Shown here: piece by piece, positions 9,007 through 17,100 of the stretch | How positions within the stretch are numbered: the stretch's first letter is position 1 | How the letters are laid out: each line of letters opens with the position of its first letter | Made by a program: the position numbers and the translations under genes | Assembly (NCBI GenBank): GCA_023864145.1 | Contig: JAIVER010000001.1 | Span: 1 to 26,550, forward strand | Source: Thiohalomonas sp. | GTDB lineage: Bacteria; Pseudomonadota; Gammaproteobacteria; GRL18 | DNA length: 26,550 nt | Direction of reading: 5' to 3' | The notes under the pieces: generated by a model | Seen by the model: the letters and a program-made list of their open reading frames with translations, nothing else | Database searches by the model: none | Told to the model about the DNA's origin: nothing

Positions 9007-9393
9007 TTAAACACGACGCTTCTTAGATGGACGACAACCATTATGTGGAATGGGTGTGACATCGGTGATGCTGTTAATTTTATAACCTAGAGCGTTGAAG
9101 GCACGAACTGCAGATTCACGACCAGGACCAGGACCTTTTACATTCACGTCAAGATTTTTCATACCCATTTCAAGGGTAATTTTACCCGCTCTTTCAGCAG
9201 CAACCTGTGCAGCGAAAGGTGTACTTTTTCTTGAACCACGAAAACCTGATCCACCAGCGGTAGCCCAGGAAAGTGCATTGCCCTGACGATCTGTGATTGT
9301 AATAATAGTATTATTGAAAGAAGCGTGTATATGCGCGATTCCATCAACAACCGTACGTTTTACTTTTTTACGTGAACGACTTGGTTGAGCCAT
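9007..9393 (-). CDS. rpsK: 30S ribosomal protein S11
   Basis: S11 binds 16S rRNA in the platform, near the mRNA exit channel and next to S7 and S18. At 128 residues it matches the family. It contains [37 protein letters not shown], the glycine-rich [12 protein letters not shown] and the basic end [12 protein letters not shown]. It is the second gene of the alpha operon. The 133-base gap separating it from rpsM is AT-rich and shows no promoter or strong hairpin. Confidence 0.99.
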   Translation of the reverse strand: MAQPSRSRKKVKRTVVDGIAHIHASFNNTIITITDRQGNALSWATAGGSGFRGSRKSTPFAAQVAAERAGKITLEMGMKNLDVNVKGPGPGRESAVRAFNALGYKINSITDVTPIPHNGCRPSKKRRV

Positions 9394-9526
9394 AGTGTAC
9401 CTACATTTAATTTTTAAATTGAATCTTATTTAAGCATGTAAACATAATTTATAGTGACTTTATGGATCAGCTTTAATAACAAACAGTTCGTTTAATTTCG
9501 CAATTTATTTACAGATTGGTTTGATG

Positions 9527-9883
9527 CTACTTACGAATTGGCTTTCTTGGGCCTTTACAAGTTCTAGCATTAGTTTTGGTACGCTGACCGCGTAGAGGTA
9601 AACTTCTACGATGCCTGATACCACGATAACAACCCATATCCATCAGGCGTTTGATATTCATTGACGTTTCACGTCTCAAATCACCTTCAACGGCAAACTC
9701 ACCTATCAGAGTACGAACAGAATCAAGCTGTTCTTCTGATAATGCTTCGATTTTAGTATCACCAGCTATACCGGCTTTTTCTAAAATCTGTGCTGAACGG
9801 GTTCTTCCAATTCCATAAATCGATGTTAGTGCAATAACTGCATGTTTTCTATCTGGAACATTTACACCAGCAATACGGGCCAT
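9527..9883 (-). CDS. rpsM: 30S ribosomal protein S13
   Basis: S13 sits in the 30S head and forms bridges to the 50S subunit and contacts with P-site tRNA. The 118 residues equal the E. coli length. The helix-two-turn-helix region contains [20 protein letters not shown] and [14 protein letters not shown]. The tail is [20 protein letters not shown] followed by the tRNA-contacting end GPRKPIRK. It is the first gene of the alpha operon, downstream of a consensus promoter. The leader from the predicted transcript start is only about 37 bases. GGGAGAG six bases before the ATG is a strong ribosome-binding site. Confidence 0.99.
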   Translation of the reverse strand: MARIAGVNVPDRKHAVIALTSIYGIGRTRSAQILEKAGIAGDTKIEALSEEQLDSVRTLIGEFAVEGDLRRETSMNIKRLMDMGCYRGIRHRRSLPLRGQRTKTNARTCKGPRKPIRK

Positions 9884-9916
9884 AAAGGCTCTCCCATCAA
9901 TCTAATAGTAATACAA

Positions 9917-9955
9917 AGAGCGCGTGATTATAGGCGCTCTCATTAGTTCTGTCAA
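9917..9955 (-). promoter_or_regulatory. Alpha-operon promoter with flanking inverted repeat
   Basis: On the minus strand TTGACA (9950-9955) and TATAAT (9927-9932) are both perfect consensus with a 17-base spacer. The predicted start is near 9920. The -10 lies between the arms of a perfect 7-bp inverted repeat (AGAGCGC 9917-9923, GCGCTCT 9934-9940), so the repeat works at DNA level and is not fully transcribed. The GCGC just after the -10 is the kind of discriminator seen in stringently controlled promoters. Confidence 0.88.
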
Positions 9956-10016
9956 TATTATTAACAGCATTTTTTCGTGAATTAACCTCTTGATTAATTC
10001 CATTTAAACGTGGATT

Positions 10017-10130
10017 TTAACCTTGACGTTGTTTATGACGGCCATCTGAACAGATGACACGTACAACACCTTTACGCTTAACAATTTTGCAATTTCTGCA
10101 AATCTTTTTTACTGAAGCACGTACTTTCAT
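10017..10130 (-). CDS. rpmJ: 50S ribosomal protein L36, zinc-ribbon form
   Basis: L36 is a tiny zinc-ribbon protein that helps organise 23S rRNA near the L7/L12 stalk base. It is 37 residues, beginning [20 protein letters not shown] and ending GRHKQRQG. The zinc ligands Cys11, Cys14, Cys27 and His32 are all present, so this is the zinc-containing C+ type. It is preceded by TTAGAGGTCTAAC, which has an acceptable ribosome-binding site (GAGGT). It lies 44 bases after secY, is the last gene of the spc operon and is followed by the alpha promoter. A 7-bp hairpin (GAATTAA 9979-9985, TTAATTC 9994-10000) lies after it without a T-run. Confidence 0.97.
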   Translation of the reverse strand: MKVRASVKKICRNCKIVKRKGVVRVICSDGRHKQRQG

Positions 10131-10174
10131 GTTAGACCTCTAAAAATAAAAATCATAATATATATTAGTAATTG

Positions 10175-11512
10175 TTACTTTTTAGAACTCTTTAAATTAG
10201 CTTTTTTCATTAAACCTTCATATTGATGTGACATGATATAGGTTTGAATTTGTGCCATAAAGTCCATAGTAACAACAACAATAATCAACAGGGATGTTCC
10301 ACCAAAGTAAAATGGTACATTCCAGTTTAGAATAAGAAATTCCGGCAGCAGACAAACACCAGTAATATAAACAGCACCAATCAGTGTTAAACGACTCATG
10401 ATCGCATCAATGAAACGTGAAGTGTTTTCTCCGGGTCTGATTCCTGGAATAAAAGCACCGGACTTTTTCAAATTATCAGCTGTTTCTCTTGGATTAAACA
10501 TAATCGCTGTATAGAAAAAACAGAAAAAGAAAATACCAAGCGCATAAAACAATACATAAAGCGGCTGACCTGGTGAAATGGCATCAGCCATTGACTGCAT
10601 CCAGCCCAAACCTTCAGAATTAGCAAATAATTTACCTAGCGTTGCAGGAAACAAAATAATACTTGATGCAAAAATTGGTGGTATAACACCCGCCATATTC
10701 ACTTTTAAAGGTAAATGTGATGACTGAGCAGCATACATTTTCTTACCCTGCTGGCGCTTAGCATAATTCACGGTTATGCGCCGTTGTGCTCGTTCAACAA
10801 AAACAACGAAGGCAGTAACAGCAATAATGATCATAATCAGCAGTAATAGTACACCTGATGAAATAGTACCTTCACCCTGTAATGTAAATGTTCCACCTAA
10901 AGCACTGGGTAGACCAGCAACAATACCTGCAAAGATGATCAGTGAGATACCATTACCAATACCACGTTCAGTGATCTGCTCACCTAACCACATCAGAAAC
11001 ATTGTTCCTGTTACTAATGTCGCCACTGTTGAGATGCGAAACAACATGCCGGGGTCAACAACAACATTGGTGGCTCCTGCGCTCTGACTCTCAAGTGTAA
11101 TAGCAACACCTAAAGCCTGGAATGTCGCAAGTGCAACAGTACCCATGCGCGTATATTGAGTAATCTTTCTTTTTCCAGCCTGTCCTTCTTTAGTTAATTG
11201 TTCCAGGGTAGGGATCACCTTAGTCATCAATTGAATAATAATAGACGCTGAAATATACGGCATAATCCCTAAAGCAAAGACAGAGAGTCTTTCTAACGCA
11301 CCACCAGAGAACATGTTGAACATGCCTAAGATGGAATCACGCTGCTGATCAAATAGAGCAGCTAGGGCGGCTGGATTAATACCTGGAACCGGTATATAGG
11401 TTCCAATACGAAAAACTAATAATGCACCTAGAACAAAAAGAAGGCGGTTTTTTAACTCAGAGAGTTTACCGCCTCCTAATGAACTGACCAATTGAGCTGC
11501 TGATGCTGCCAC
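10175..11512 (-). CDS. secY: Preprotein translocase channel subunit SecY
   Basis: SecY is the pore subunit of the inner-membrane SecYEG translocon, which passes unfolded proteins driven by SecA or the ribosome. The 445-residue protein (E. coli 443) shows ten hydrophobic segments. The first follows [20 protein letters not shown]. The plug region after it contains [16 protein letters not shown]. The cytoplasmic loops hold [16 protein letters not shown] and the SecA/ribosome-binding loop [20 protein letters not shown]. It lies between rplO (9 bases upstream) and rpmJ in the spc operon, the normal bacterial position. Cytoplasmic charge follows the positive-inside rule. Confidence 0.99.
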   Translation of the reverse strand: MAASAAQLVSSLGGGKLSELKNRLLFVLGALLVFRIGTYIPVPGINPAALAALFDQQRDSILGMFNMFSGGALERLSVFALGIMPYISASIIIQLMTKVIPTLEQLTKEGQAGKRKITQYTRMGTVALATFQALGVAITLESQSAGATNVVVDPGMLFRISTVATLVTGTMFLMWLGEQITERGIGNGISLIIFAGIVAGLPSALGGTFTLQGEGTISSGVLLLLIMIIIAVTAFVVFVERAQRRITVNYAKRQQGKKMYAAQSSHLPLKVNMAGVIPPIFASSIILFPATLGKLFANSEGLGWMQSMADAISPGQPLYVLFYALGIFFFCFFYTAIMFNPRETADNLKKSGAFIPGIRPGENTSRFIDAIMSRLTLIGAVYITGVCLLPEFLILNWNVPFYFGGTSLLIIVVVTMDFMAQIQTYIMSHQYEGLMKKANLKSSKK

Positions 11513-11521
11513 GAATCGTCC

Positions 11522-11953
11522 TTATTCTTCTATTTTGCCACCGGCAGCTTCAATCGCTGCACGAGCACCTTTAGTGACTGATATTCCTTTCAGAGTAAGA
11601 GCCTTACTAATCTCACCTGATGCGAAAACTTTTACTCGCTTGATATTTTTGGTGATAAGATTCGCTTTTTTCAGCGCATCAATATCAACAACATCATCAA
11701 AAGGATTAAGTTCGTGTAGACGGATTTCATCAGTTACTATGCTCACTCTTGATGAAAAACCAACTTTAGGCAAACGTTTTTGCAGTGGCATCTGACCACC
11801 TTCAAAACCAACCATTACTGTTCCGCCGGTACGAGATTTTTGACCTTTGTGTCCACGACCACAGGTTTTACCTGTACCTGAACCAATACCACGGCCAACA
11901 CGTTTTCCAGCTTTGTTCGACCCTACTGCGGGTTTTAGCGAATTAAGACGCAT
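11522..11953 (-). CDS. rplO: 50S ribosomal protein L15
   Basis: L15 is a late-assembly 23S rRNA-binding protein. The start at 11953 gives [20 protein letters not shown], exactly the family's beginning. A longer frame opening with TTG at 11968 overlaps rpmD and is rejected. The chosen ATG follows GAGGAATAAGATC, where the ribosome-binding site lies within the last codons of rpmD. At 143 residues (E. coli 144) it has the glycine- and arginine-rich stretch [20 protein letters not shown], then [12 protein letters not shown]. It ends with the nucleic-acid-facing [18 protein letters not shown]. It lies 4 bases after rpmD and 9 before secY. Confidence 0.98.
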   Translation of the reverse strand: MRLNSLKPAVGSNKAGKRVGRGIGSGTGKTCGRGHKGQKSRTGGTVMVGFEGGQMPLQKRLPKVGFSSRVSIVTDEIRLHELNPFDDVVDIDALKKANLITKNIKRVKVFASGEISKALTLKGISVTKGARAAIEAAGGKIEE

Positions 11954-11957
11954 GATC

Positions 11958-12137
11958 TTATTCCTCAACTTTTAATAAATAGGAAACCTTGTTGATCATA
12001 CCACGATTTTCAGGGGTATCGATTACTTCAACAGAATGGTTTATTCTTCTTAGGCCAAGACCGGCGACACAGGCTTTATGTGCTTTCAGTCGACCATTAA
12101 TACTCTTAACTTGAGTGATTTTAATTGTCTTTGACAT
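11958..12137 (-). CDS. rpmD: 50S ribosomal protein L30
   Basis: This is a 59-residue protein read directly: it starts [20 protein letters not shown] and contains [29 protein letters not shown] and a short end YLLKVEE. L30 is a small ferredoxin-like-fold protein bound to 23S rRNA near 5S rRNA. Length and motif (GLGLRRI, then TPENRGMI) fit the family exactly. It lies between rpsE (17 bases upstream) and rplO (4 bases downstream), the conserved place for this gene. TTAAGCAGGTAGTTAAT before the ATG supplies the AGG of the ribosome-binding site. Confidence 0.97.
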   Translation of the reverse strand: MSKTIKITQVKSINGRLKAHKACVAGLGLRRINHSVEVIDTPENRGMINKVSYLLKVEE

Positions 12138-12154
12138 ATTAACTACCTGCTTAA

Positions 12155-12667
12155 TTAGCCGTTGATCTCTTCAACAGTTTTACCACGTTTTGCGGCAACA
12201 AACTCTGGTGAACGCATTTCTTTCAAGCCCTTTATTGTTGCACGAACAACATTAATCGGATTTTGAGTACCAATACATTTTGCCAGCACGTTGCGGATAC
12301 CTACAGCTTCAAATACTGCACGCATTGCACCACCGGCAATAATACCGGTACCTTCAGATGCAGGTTTCATATAAACTCTTGCTGCACCTTCAACACCGTA
12401 TAAACCATATTGTAATGTGCCATCTTTAACAGGTATTTTAACGATGTTACGACGCGCATTTTCCATCGCTTTTTGAATCGCTGCAGGCACTTCTTTTGCC
12501 TTACCACGTCCAAAACCTACTCGGCCATTTCCGTCTCCGACTACAGTCAGTGCTGCAAAACCGAATACACGACCACCTTTAACAACTTTAGCAACACGAT
12601 TGACATTGATTAACTTTTCAATTAAATCGTCTTGTGCTTTTTCTTTTGCTTGGTTCTTTCCAGCCAT
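12155..12667 (-). CDS. rpsE: 30S ribosomal protein S5
   Basis: S5 lies on the solvent side of the 30S subunit, contacts S4 and S8 and influences decoding fidelity and spectinomycin response. The chosen ATG at 12667 gives [20 protein letters not shown] (170 residues; E. coli 167) and is preceded by AAGGATAATATC. A 27-codon longer frame runs back into rplR and is rejected. The double-stranded-RNA-binding-like N-domain contains [20 protein letters not shown] and [20 protein letters not shown]. The C-domain contains [19 protein letters not shown] and [13 protein letters not shown]. It lies 10 bases after rplR. Confidence 0.98.
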   Translation of the reverse strand: MAGKNQAKEKAQDDLIEKLINVNRVAKVVKGGRVFGFAALTVVGDGNGRVGFGRGKAKEVPAAIQKAMENARRNIVKIPVKDGTLQYGLYGVEGAARVYMKPASEGTGIIAGGAMRAVFEAVGIRNVLAKCIGTQNPINVVRATIKGLKEMRSPEFVAAKRGKTVEEING

Positions 12668-12677
12668 GATATTATCC

Positions 12678-13031
12678 TTAAAATTCCAGACCATTTTCAC
12701 GAGCTGCATCAGCAAGTGACTTGACACGTCCATGGTATTTAAAACCACTTCTGTCGAATGCGACTTTTGTTACACCAGCTTCTTTTGCTTTTTCAGCAAT
12801 GGCTTTACCGACTGCCTTAGCTGCGTCACAATTGCCTGTATATTTAATGTCAGACTTTATAGAACCCTGTGCTGTATTAACAGCGGCTATAACTTCAGAA
12901 CCATTAGGTGCAATTATCTGAGCATATATATGTCTTGGTGTTTTATGAATAGTCAGACGGTTAACCGCTAACTCTTTTATCTTTGCACGTGCTCTACGAG
13001 AGCGACGTAAACGTTTTTGTTTCTTATCCAT
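12678..13031 (-). CDS. rplR: 50S ribosomal protein L18
   Basis: L18 binds 5S rRNA and links it to 23S rRNA in the central protuberance together with L5 and L25. The 117 residues equal the E. coli length. The basic N-terminus [20 protein letters not shown] contacts 5S r[23 protein letters not shown] and the conserved end [20 protein letters not shown] follow, closing with ENGLEF. It lies 18 bases after rplF and 10 before rpsE in the spc operon. The start MDKKQKRLR follows ATAGAGGCTGATGTA, which contains GAGGC. Confidence 0.99.
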   Translation of the reverse strand: MDKKQKRLRRSRRARAKIKELAVNRLTIHKTPRHIYAQIIAPNGSEVIAAVNTAQGSIKSDIKYTGNCDAAKAVGKAIAEKAKEAGVTKVAFDRSGFKYHGRVKSLADAARENGLEF

Positions 13032-13049
13032 TACATCAGCCTCTATGTA

Positions 13050-13583
13050 TTACTTCTTCTTAGCTTCTTTACGAACAACATGCTCATCAGTATAACGAAC
13101 ACCCTTACCTTTATAAGGCTCTGGTGGACGATAAGAACGAATATCAGCAGCAACCTGACCAACTTTTTGTTTGTCAATTCCTCTGATAATAATTTCTGTC
13201 TGACTCGGTGTCTCAGCTGTAATACCTTCTGGCAGTTCATGCACAACAGGATGTGAAAAACCCAGGCTCAAATCAACTTTGTTATCCTGTGCCTTTGCTC
13301 TATAACCAACACCAATTAATAACAATTTCTTTTCAAAACCATTGGTAACACCGGTCATCATATTAGTGACAAGTGATTTCACGGTTCCAATAAGTGCGTC
13401 GCCTTTTTTATCACTGGCATTTACTGATGTGAAACTCACATTAGCATCTTCTACAGTCATTGCTACTGCAGAATTAATATTCATTTGCAGTTGACCTTTA
13501 CTGCCCTTAACGGAAATTACTTGTTCGTTTTGGGAAACTTTTACACCGGAAGGAATAGCCACCGGTTTTGTTACTCTAGACAT
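13050..13583 (-). CDS. rplF: 50S ribosomal protein L6
   Basis: L6 binds 23S rRNA near the sarcin-ricin loop, at the factor-binding site. It has 177 residues, as in E. coli. Two tandem L6 domains are recognisable: MSRVTKPVAIPSGVKVSQNE in the first, and GYRAKAQDNKVDLSLGFSHP followed by EIIIRGIDKQKVGQVAADIR and the signature PPEPYKGKGVRYTDEHV in the second. The end is EAKKK. It lies 157 bases after rpsH, an unusually long gap that holds a 10-bp inverted repeat, and 18 bases before rplR. Confidence 0.99.
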   Translation of the reverse strand: MSRVTKPVAIPSGVKVSQNEQVISVKGSKGQLQMNINSAVAMTVEDANVSFTSVNASDKKGDALIGTVKSLVTNMMTGVTNGFEKKLLLIGVGYRAKAQDNKVDLSLGFSHPVVHELPEGITAETPSQTEIIIRGIDKQKVGQVAADIRSYRPPEPYKGKGVRYTDEHVVRKEAKKK

Positions 13584-13645
13584 ACTTTCACCTTAATAGT
13601 GTCATAATTCTTGGTTAGGATATTAAGAAGACTTAAAACTTTTTT

Positions 13646-13692
13646 GTTTAACTTCCAATCTGTTTAATTTTAATTTAAAAGTGAAGTTAAAC
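13646..13692 (-). repeat. 10-bp inverted repeat between rpsH and rplF
   Basis: GTTTAACTTC (13646-13655) and GAAGTTAAAC (13683-13692) are exact complements around a 27-base AT-rich loop. The repeat occupies the middle of the 157-base rpsH-rplF gap. There is no clear T-run for termination in the operon direction. Its role is unknown; an mRNA-processing or stabilising hairpin is possible. Confidence 0.7.
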
Positions 13693-13740
13693 TAAGTTCC
13701 AGTTTCCTCAAACGTAGCTTCTACTATAAATAAAGAGCCA

Positions 13741-14133
13741 CTACGCTACATAACACAATACTTCGCCACCCTGTCCAATATTTTTAGCAGCAGTATTAGT
13801 CATAATACCTTTTGAAGTAGATACAATAGAAACCCCTAATCCATCCCAAACTGTTGGAATATCATTAGCTGACTTGTATTGTCTAAGACCTGGTCTGCTT
13901 GCTCTTTTAATCAATTCAATAACAGGTTTACCCTGAAAATATTTCAGGTCAATTGTTAGAACTGGCTTGCTGCCTTCGCTGACGGTATGAGAAAGAAGAT
14001 AACCTTCATCCTCTAATACTTTAGCGATAGCAAGTTTCATTTTTGATGAAGGCATTGATACGTTTACTTTGTTTGCAGCTAATGCGTTTCTGATACGAGT
14101 TAGCATATCTGCAATTGGATCACTCATGCTCAT
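13741..14133 (-). CDS. rpsH: 30S ribosomal protein S8
   Basis: S8 binds the central domain of 16S rRNA and in E. coli is the translational repressor of the spc operon. The 130 residues match the family. The start is [20 protein letters not shown]; the first ATG at 14133 is preferred over the third codon because AGGAGAAAGTT gives the right spacing. It contains [40 protein letters not shown] and the rRNA-binding end [19 protein letters not shown] plus GGEVLCYVA. It lies 23 bases after rpsN. Confidence 0.99.
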   Translation of the reverse strand: MSMSDPIADMLTRIRNALAANKVNVSMPSSKMKLAIAKVLEDEGYLLSHTVSEGSKPVLTIDLKYFQGKPVIELIKRASRPGLRQYKSANDIPTVWDGLGVSIVSTSKGIMTNTAAKNIGQGGEVLCYVA

Positions 14134-14156
14134 AACTTTCTCCTAATTCTTTCCGA

Positions 14157-14462
14157 TTACCAACTGGCTTTACGCAGTCCAGGTACGTCTCCATTCATTG
14201 TATGTTCGCGTAGTTTGTTTCTTGACAGTCCAAACTTACGGAAATAACCATGTGGGCGACCAGTAATACGACAGCGGTTACGCAGACGCACAGGAGAAGA
14301 ATTCCTTGGTAGAGCGTTGAATTTTTCACGCGTTTCCATTTGCTCTTCATAAGATGCCTTTGGATCCGTCATACCAGCTTTTAATGCAGCTCTTTTAGGA
14401 GCATATTTAGCAACCATTTTTTCGCGTTTTAGTTCGCGTTGAATCATTGATTGTTTTGCCAT
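14157..14462 (-). CDS. rpsN: 30S ribosomal protein S14, zinc-independent form
   Basis: S14 sits in the 30S head and joins the subunit late in assembly. The 101-residue length and the lack of paired CxxC motifs identify the long zinc-free (C-) type found in most Proteobacteria, in contrast to the zinc form of L36 in this same operon. It contains [56 protein letters not shown] and the end [11 protein letters not shown]. It starts 4 bases after the rplE stop, so the two are probably translationally coupled. Confidence 0.99.
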   Translation of the reverse strand: MAKQSMIQRELKREKMVAKYAPKRAALKAGMTDPKASYEEQMETREKFNALPRNSSPVRLRNRCRITGRPHGYFRKFGLSRNKLREHTMNGDVPGLRKASW

Positions 14463-14466
14463 TTGA

Positions 14467-15018
14467 CTATCCTTTCGCCTCTGATTTCAATGGGAAGTTG
14501 AATGCTTTTAATAAAGCTTTTGCTTCATCATCGTTTTTTGCAGTTGTGGTAATAGTAATATCCATACCTCGCAATTTATCAATCTTGTCATAGTCAATTT
14601 CAGGGAAAATAATTTGTTCTTTTATACCCATACTATAATTACCACGACCATCAAATGATTTTGGGTTTAAACCACGAAAATCACGAATACGAGGAATTGA
14701 AATACTGATCAATCGCTCAAGAAACTCATACATTTTTTCTCTACGTAGAGTGACTTTACAGCCAATTGGATAGTCATCGCGAATTTTGAAGACCGCGATT
14801 GATTTTCTAGCTTTAGTGACTACTGCTTTTTGACCTGATATTTTAGTCATATCACCAACAGCATGTTCGATAATTTTTTTGTCACCAATTGCTTCACCAA
14901 GACCCATATTAAGGGTGATTTTGGTGATTTTAGGAACTTCCATTACACTTTTGTAATTAAATTCCTTTTGTAGCTGAGCTACAACTGTATCTTTATAAAA
15001 CGTTTGTAAAGTTGCCAT
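14467..15018 (-). CDS. rplE: 50S ribosomal protein L5
   Basis: L5 binds 5S rRNA in the central protuberance and contacts P-site tRNA. It has 183 residues, slightly longer than the E. coli 179. It contains [60 protein letters not shown] and [20 protein letters not shown], then [20 protein letters not shown]. It starts 102 bases after rplX, a long gap with a small hairpin (GCTATT 15068-15073, AATAGC 15079-15084). In E. coli the S8 repressor binds near this start. The closely comparable S8 site cannot be recognised here by eye. Confidence 0.99.
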   Translation of the reverse strand: MATLQTFYKDTVVAQLQKEFNYKSVMEVPKITKITLNMGLGEAIGDKKIIEHAVGDMTKISGQKAVVTKARKSIAVFKIRDDYPIGCKVTLRREKMYEFLERLISISIPRIRDFRGLNPKSFDGRGNYSMGIKEQIIFPEIDYDKIDKLRGMDITITTTAKNDDEAKALLKAFNFPLKSEAKG

Positions 15019-15120
15019 TTGAACTTGTCCTACTTCTTTTATCAGTAAGTGTTATTTTTAAGGTTCTGCTATTGCGATAATAGCTGAGTTAATAGTGTGA
15101 ATTACATTCTTTAGAAAAGA

Positions 15121-15435
15121 TTATGCAATTACTTCGCTATTAGACTTATAAAAACGGACTTTTTTACCGTCTTCAAGAAACTTAAAACCAACTCGGTCAG
15201 CTTTACCAGTTGCAGCATTAAAGATCGCTACATTAGAAATATCCAGAGGCATTGCTTTATCAACAATTCCGCCAGTTTCTCCGGCATTTGGGTTTGCCTT
15301 AACATGTTTTTTGGCGACATTAACATTCGGTATTACTACCTTAGTTTCACCAATAAACGTGTCAATTTGACCGCGCTTACCTTTATCTTTTCCGGCGATA
15401 ATAATAACTTCATCACCTGTTCTTAACTTACGCAT
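15121..15435 (-). CDS. rplX: 50S ribosomal protein L24
   Basis: L24 is an assembly-initiating 23S rRNA-binding protein that later lies at the tunnel exit. It has 104 residues, as in E. coli. It begins [20 protein letters not shown], the KOW motif region, then [40 protein letters not shown] and [18 protein letters not shown]. The ATG at 15435 is chosen over an immediately preceding GTG because GAGAG upstream is then at the usual distance. The gene is separated from rplN by 145 bases with two hairpins and from rplE by 102 bases; in E. coli both gaps are short. Confidence 0.98.
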   Translation of the reverse strand: MRKLRTGDEVIIIAGKDKGKRGQIDTFIGETKVVIPNVNVAKKHVKANPNAGETGGIVDKAMPLDISNVAIFNAATGKADRVGFKFLEDGKKVRFYKSNSEVIA

Positions 15436-15486
15436 CACTTTCTCTCTTACGTCTTTTTAACAATGATCACTCCCAAAGTCAGCCTA

Positions 15487-15509
15487 TTTTTTTAAAACGC
15501 TTAAAAAAA
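15487..15509 (-). repeat. All-AT 9-bp hairpin upstream of rplX
   Basis: TTTTTTTAA (15487-15495) and TTAAAAAAA (15501-15509) pair around the 5-base loop AACGC, 51 bases before the rplX ATG. The outer AGC (15481-15483) and GCT (15510-15512) could extend it. On the mRNA the stem itself contains runs of U and A. There is no GC stem, so termination is unlikely. It is the second of two hairpins in the rplN-rplX gap. Confidence 0.55.
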
Positions 15510-15550
15510 GCTAATCAGATGATATCACTATTAAAGAGCACTTTTGTTTG

Positions 15551-15586
15551 CTTTAGTAAATCACAATATTTAGTAATTTACTAAAG
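15551..15586 (-). repeat. 11-bp inverted repeat overlapping the rplN stop
   Basis: CTTTAGTAAAT (15551-15561) and ATTTACTAAAG (15576-15586) are exact complements with a 14-base loop. The upstream arm on the mRNA includes the last codon and TAG stop of rplN (15581-15583). A ribosome finishing rplN would therefore melt the hairpin, which could tie RNA stability downstream to translation. There is no T-run, so it is not a classical terminator. Confidence 0.8.
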
Positions 15587-15949
15587 AACTTCCGGTGCCA
15601 ATGAAACAATTTTCATGAACTTTTCAGTACGTAGTTCACGGGTAACAGGACCAAAGATCCGAGTACCAATTGGTTGATGTGCTGCATTCAGCAAAACTGC
15701 TGCATTTCCATCAAAACGGATCAAAGAACCATCTGATCGACGAACACCTTTAGTTGTACGAACGACAACCGCATTGTATACATCACCTTTCTTCACTTTA
15801 CCTCTAGGTATAGCTTCTTTGATGCTGCATTTGATGATATCACCCACACGGGCGTATCTTCTGTGCGAACCACCAAGAACCTTAATACACAGGATTCTTC
15901 GTGCACCGCTATTATCGGCAACATCAAGTACCGTTTGCATCTGAATCAT
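15581..15949 (-). CDS. rplN: 50S ribosomal protein L14
   Basis: L14 lies at the subunit interface and forms a bridge to 16S rRNA; it is also the docking site of the silencing factor RsfS. The chosen start gives [20 protein letters not shown] (122 residues; E. coli 123). A longer frame extending to 16012 runs into the predicted promoter and leader and is rejected. It contains [58 protein letters not shown] and [20 protein letters not shown], ending SLAPEVL. TTTGGAGATTAAC before the ATG is a strong ribosome-binding site. It is the first gene of the spc operon, behind its own promoter. Confidence 0.98.
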   Translation of the reverse strand: MIQMQTVLDVADNSGARRILCIKVLGGSHRRYARVGDIIKCSIKEAIPRGKVKKGDVYNAVVVRTTKGVRRSDGSLIRFDGNAAVLLNAAHQPIGTRIFGPVTRELRTEKFMKIVSLAPEVL

Positions 15950-16023
15950 TGTTAATCTCCAAACAATGCTAATTCGGCGCCTTCTTATAAAAATAAGTAT
16001 AAGCATAGCCAAGAAAGCCGAGT

Positions 16024-16053
16024 ATTATAGCATAGCTTCTTTTATCTTGTACA
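16024..16053 (-). promoter_or_regulatory. spc-operon promoter (extended -10) before rplN
   Basis: On the minus strand TGCTATAAT is an extended -10 (TATAAT at 16024-16029, TGC at 16030-16032). An upstream TGTACA (16048-16053, 18-base spacer) matches four of six -35 bases. The predicted start near 16018 leaves a leader of about 68 bases before rplN. A 9-bp direct repeat (ATCTTGTAC on the plus strand at 16044-16052 and 16058-16066) overlaps and precedes the -35. The position agrees with the E. coli spc promoter. The rest of the 181-base gap holds the rpsQ-end hairpin. Confidence 0.8.
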
Positions 16054-16105
16054 GATAATCTTGTACGCTGCTTATTTTATAGCGCTTTCGGACTTCTAAG
16101 TTTAT

Positions 16106-16123
16106 TGCATTATTTCTAATGCA
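16106..16123 (-). repeat. 7-bp tetraloop hairpin at the end of the S10 operon
   Basis: TGCATTA (16106-16112) and TAATGCA (16117-16123) pair around TTTC. One mismatch outward is followed by three more pairs (TTA with TAA). It starts 7 bases after the rpsQ stop. It could be the 3' end of the S10 transcript, since a new promoter follows. There is no U-tract, so Rho-independent termination is doubtful. Confidence 0.55.
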
Positions 16124-16130
16124 TTAACTA

Positions 16131-16388
16131 TTAGCCGGCTTTATTGATAACTTCGACGAGTGACCATGACTTAGTCTTGGACATTGGAGGACATTCAGCG
16201 ATACTCACAGTATCACCAACACCACACTCGTTGTTCTCATCATGAACATGCAATTTCGTTGAACGCTTTATGTACTTAGCATAAAGCGGGTGCTTAACTT
16301 TACGTTCAATCATTACGGTTACGGTTTTGTGCATTTTGTCACTTAGAACTAGCCCGTTTACCGTTCTTTGTTTTTTATCTTCGCTCAT
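16131..16388 (-). CDS. rpsQ: 30S ribosomal protein S17
   Basis: S17 is an OB-fold primary 16S rRNA-binding protein of the 30S body. It has 85 residues (E. coli 84). It contains [40 protein letters not shown], the conserved [20 protein letters not shown] and the end [10 protein letters not shown]. It is the last gene of the S10 operon, 24 bases after rpmC, and is followed by a hairpin and then the spc promoter. GAGATCGAGAAA before the ATG provides the ribosome-binding site. Confidence 0.99.
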   Translation of the reverse strand: MSEDKKQRTVNGLVLSDKMHKTVTVMIERKVKHPLYAKYIKRSTKLHVHDENNECGVGDTVSIAECPPMSKTKSWSLVEVINKAG

Positions 16389-16412
16389 TTTCTCGATCTC
16401 GATTAATACTGG

Positions 16413-16613
16413 TTACTTTGAAGTTAGAACGGTTTTTACGCGTGCAATATTACGTCTAACCAATTTAAAAAGGTGAGGCTTGACCTGCTGGCCGCTACCT
16501 TGTCCCATTCTTAGATTAAACTGTTCTTTACGCAATTCATGCAAAGTTTCAGTCAGCTCTTCTGGTGACTTAGCTTGCAAATCAGTTGCTTTCAATTTAT
16601 TTTCATTGCTCAT
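16413..16613 (-). CDS. rpmC: 50S ribosomal protein L29
   Basis: L29 is a small helical hairpin protein at the tunnel exit, next to L23, where trigger factor and SRP dock. It has 66 residues (E. coli 63). It contains [40 protein letters not shown] and [13 protein letters not shown]. Its ATG follows the rplP stop directly with no base between (TAA then ATG), which suggests coupled translation with rplP. Confidence 0.98.
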   Translation of the reverse strand: MSNENKLKATDLQAKSPEELTETLHELRKEQFNLRMGQGSGQQVKPHLFKLVRRNIARVKTVLTSK

Positions 16614-17027
16614 TTACATCACCGCACGCTTAACAAAAGATGTAGCACAAGGTAACTTGGCCGCTGCTAATGCAAATGCTTCACGTGCCAGCTCTTCAGA
16701 GACACCTTCCATTTCATATAGCATTGAGCCTGGCTGGATTTGTGCAACCCAATATTCCACGCTGCCTTTACCTTTACCTTGTCTTACTTCAAGTGGTTTC
16801 TTTGAAATCGGCTTGTCTGGGAAGACGCGAATCCAAATTTTACCACCACGTTTAATATGACGAGTCATTGCACGACGTGCGGCTTCAATCTGACGAGCGG
16901 TCAAACGACCGCGCGACATAGATTTTAGACCGTATTCGCCAAAACTCACTTTATTTCCTTTAGCAGCCAGACCTCGGTTACGGCCTTTCATCTGTTTACG
17001 GAATTTTGTTCTTTTTGGTTGAAGCAT
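16614..17027 (-). CDS. rplP: 50S ribosomal protein L16
   Basis: L16 lies near the A-site tRNA elbow and is needed for late 50S maturation. It has 137 residues (E. coli 136). It starts [20 protein letters not shown] and continues with [40 protein letters not shown] and [19 protein letters not shown]. The Arg before QGKGKG corresponds to the region of Arg81 hydroxylated by YcfD in E. coli; whether it is modified here is unknown. It lies 73 bases after rpsC and abuts rpmC. Confidence 0.99.
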   Translation of the reverse strand: MLQPKRTKFRKQMKGRNRGLAAKGNKVSFGEYGLKSMSRGRLTARQIEAARRAMTRHIKRGGKIWIRVFPDKPISKKPLEVRQGKGKGSVEYWVAQIQPGSMLYEMEGVSEELAREAFALAAAKLPCATSFVKRAVM

Positions 17028-17100
17028 TGTCTAACCCTATCTTGTTTGTTCCGGATAAGTTACTGTTTATTTACTACTAAAATAATGACTGCTTTAGAAA

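Noticed and set aside
9979..10000. Terminator after rpmJ (GAATTAA/TTAATTC)
   Set aside because: Seven AT-rich pairs and no T-run on either strand, so not a convincing terminator.
14467..15120. E. coli-type S8 repressor site at the rplX-rplE junction
   Set aside because: Only a 6-bp hairpin is visible; the bulged S8 recognition helix could not be recognised by eye.
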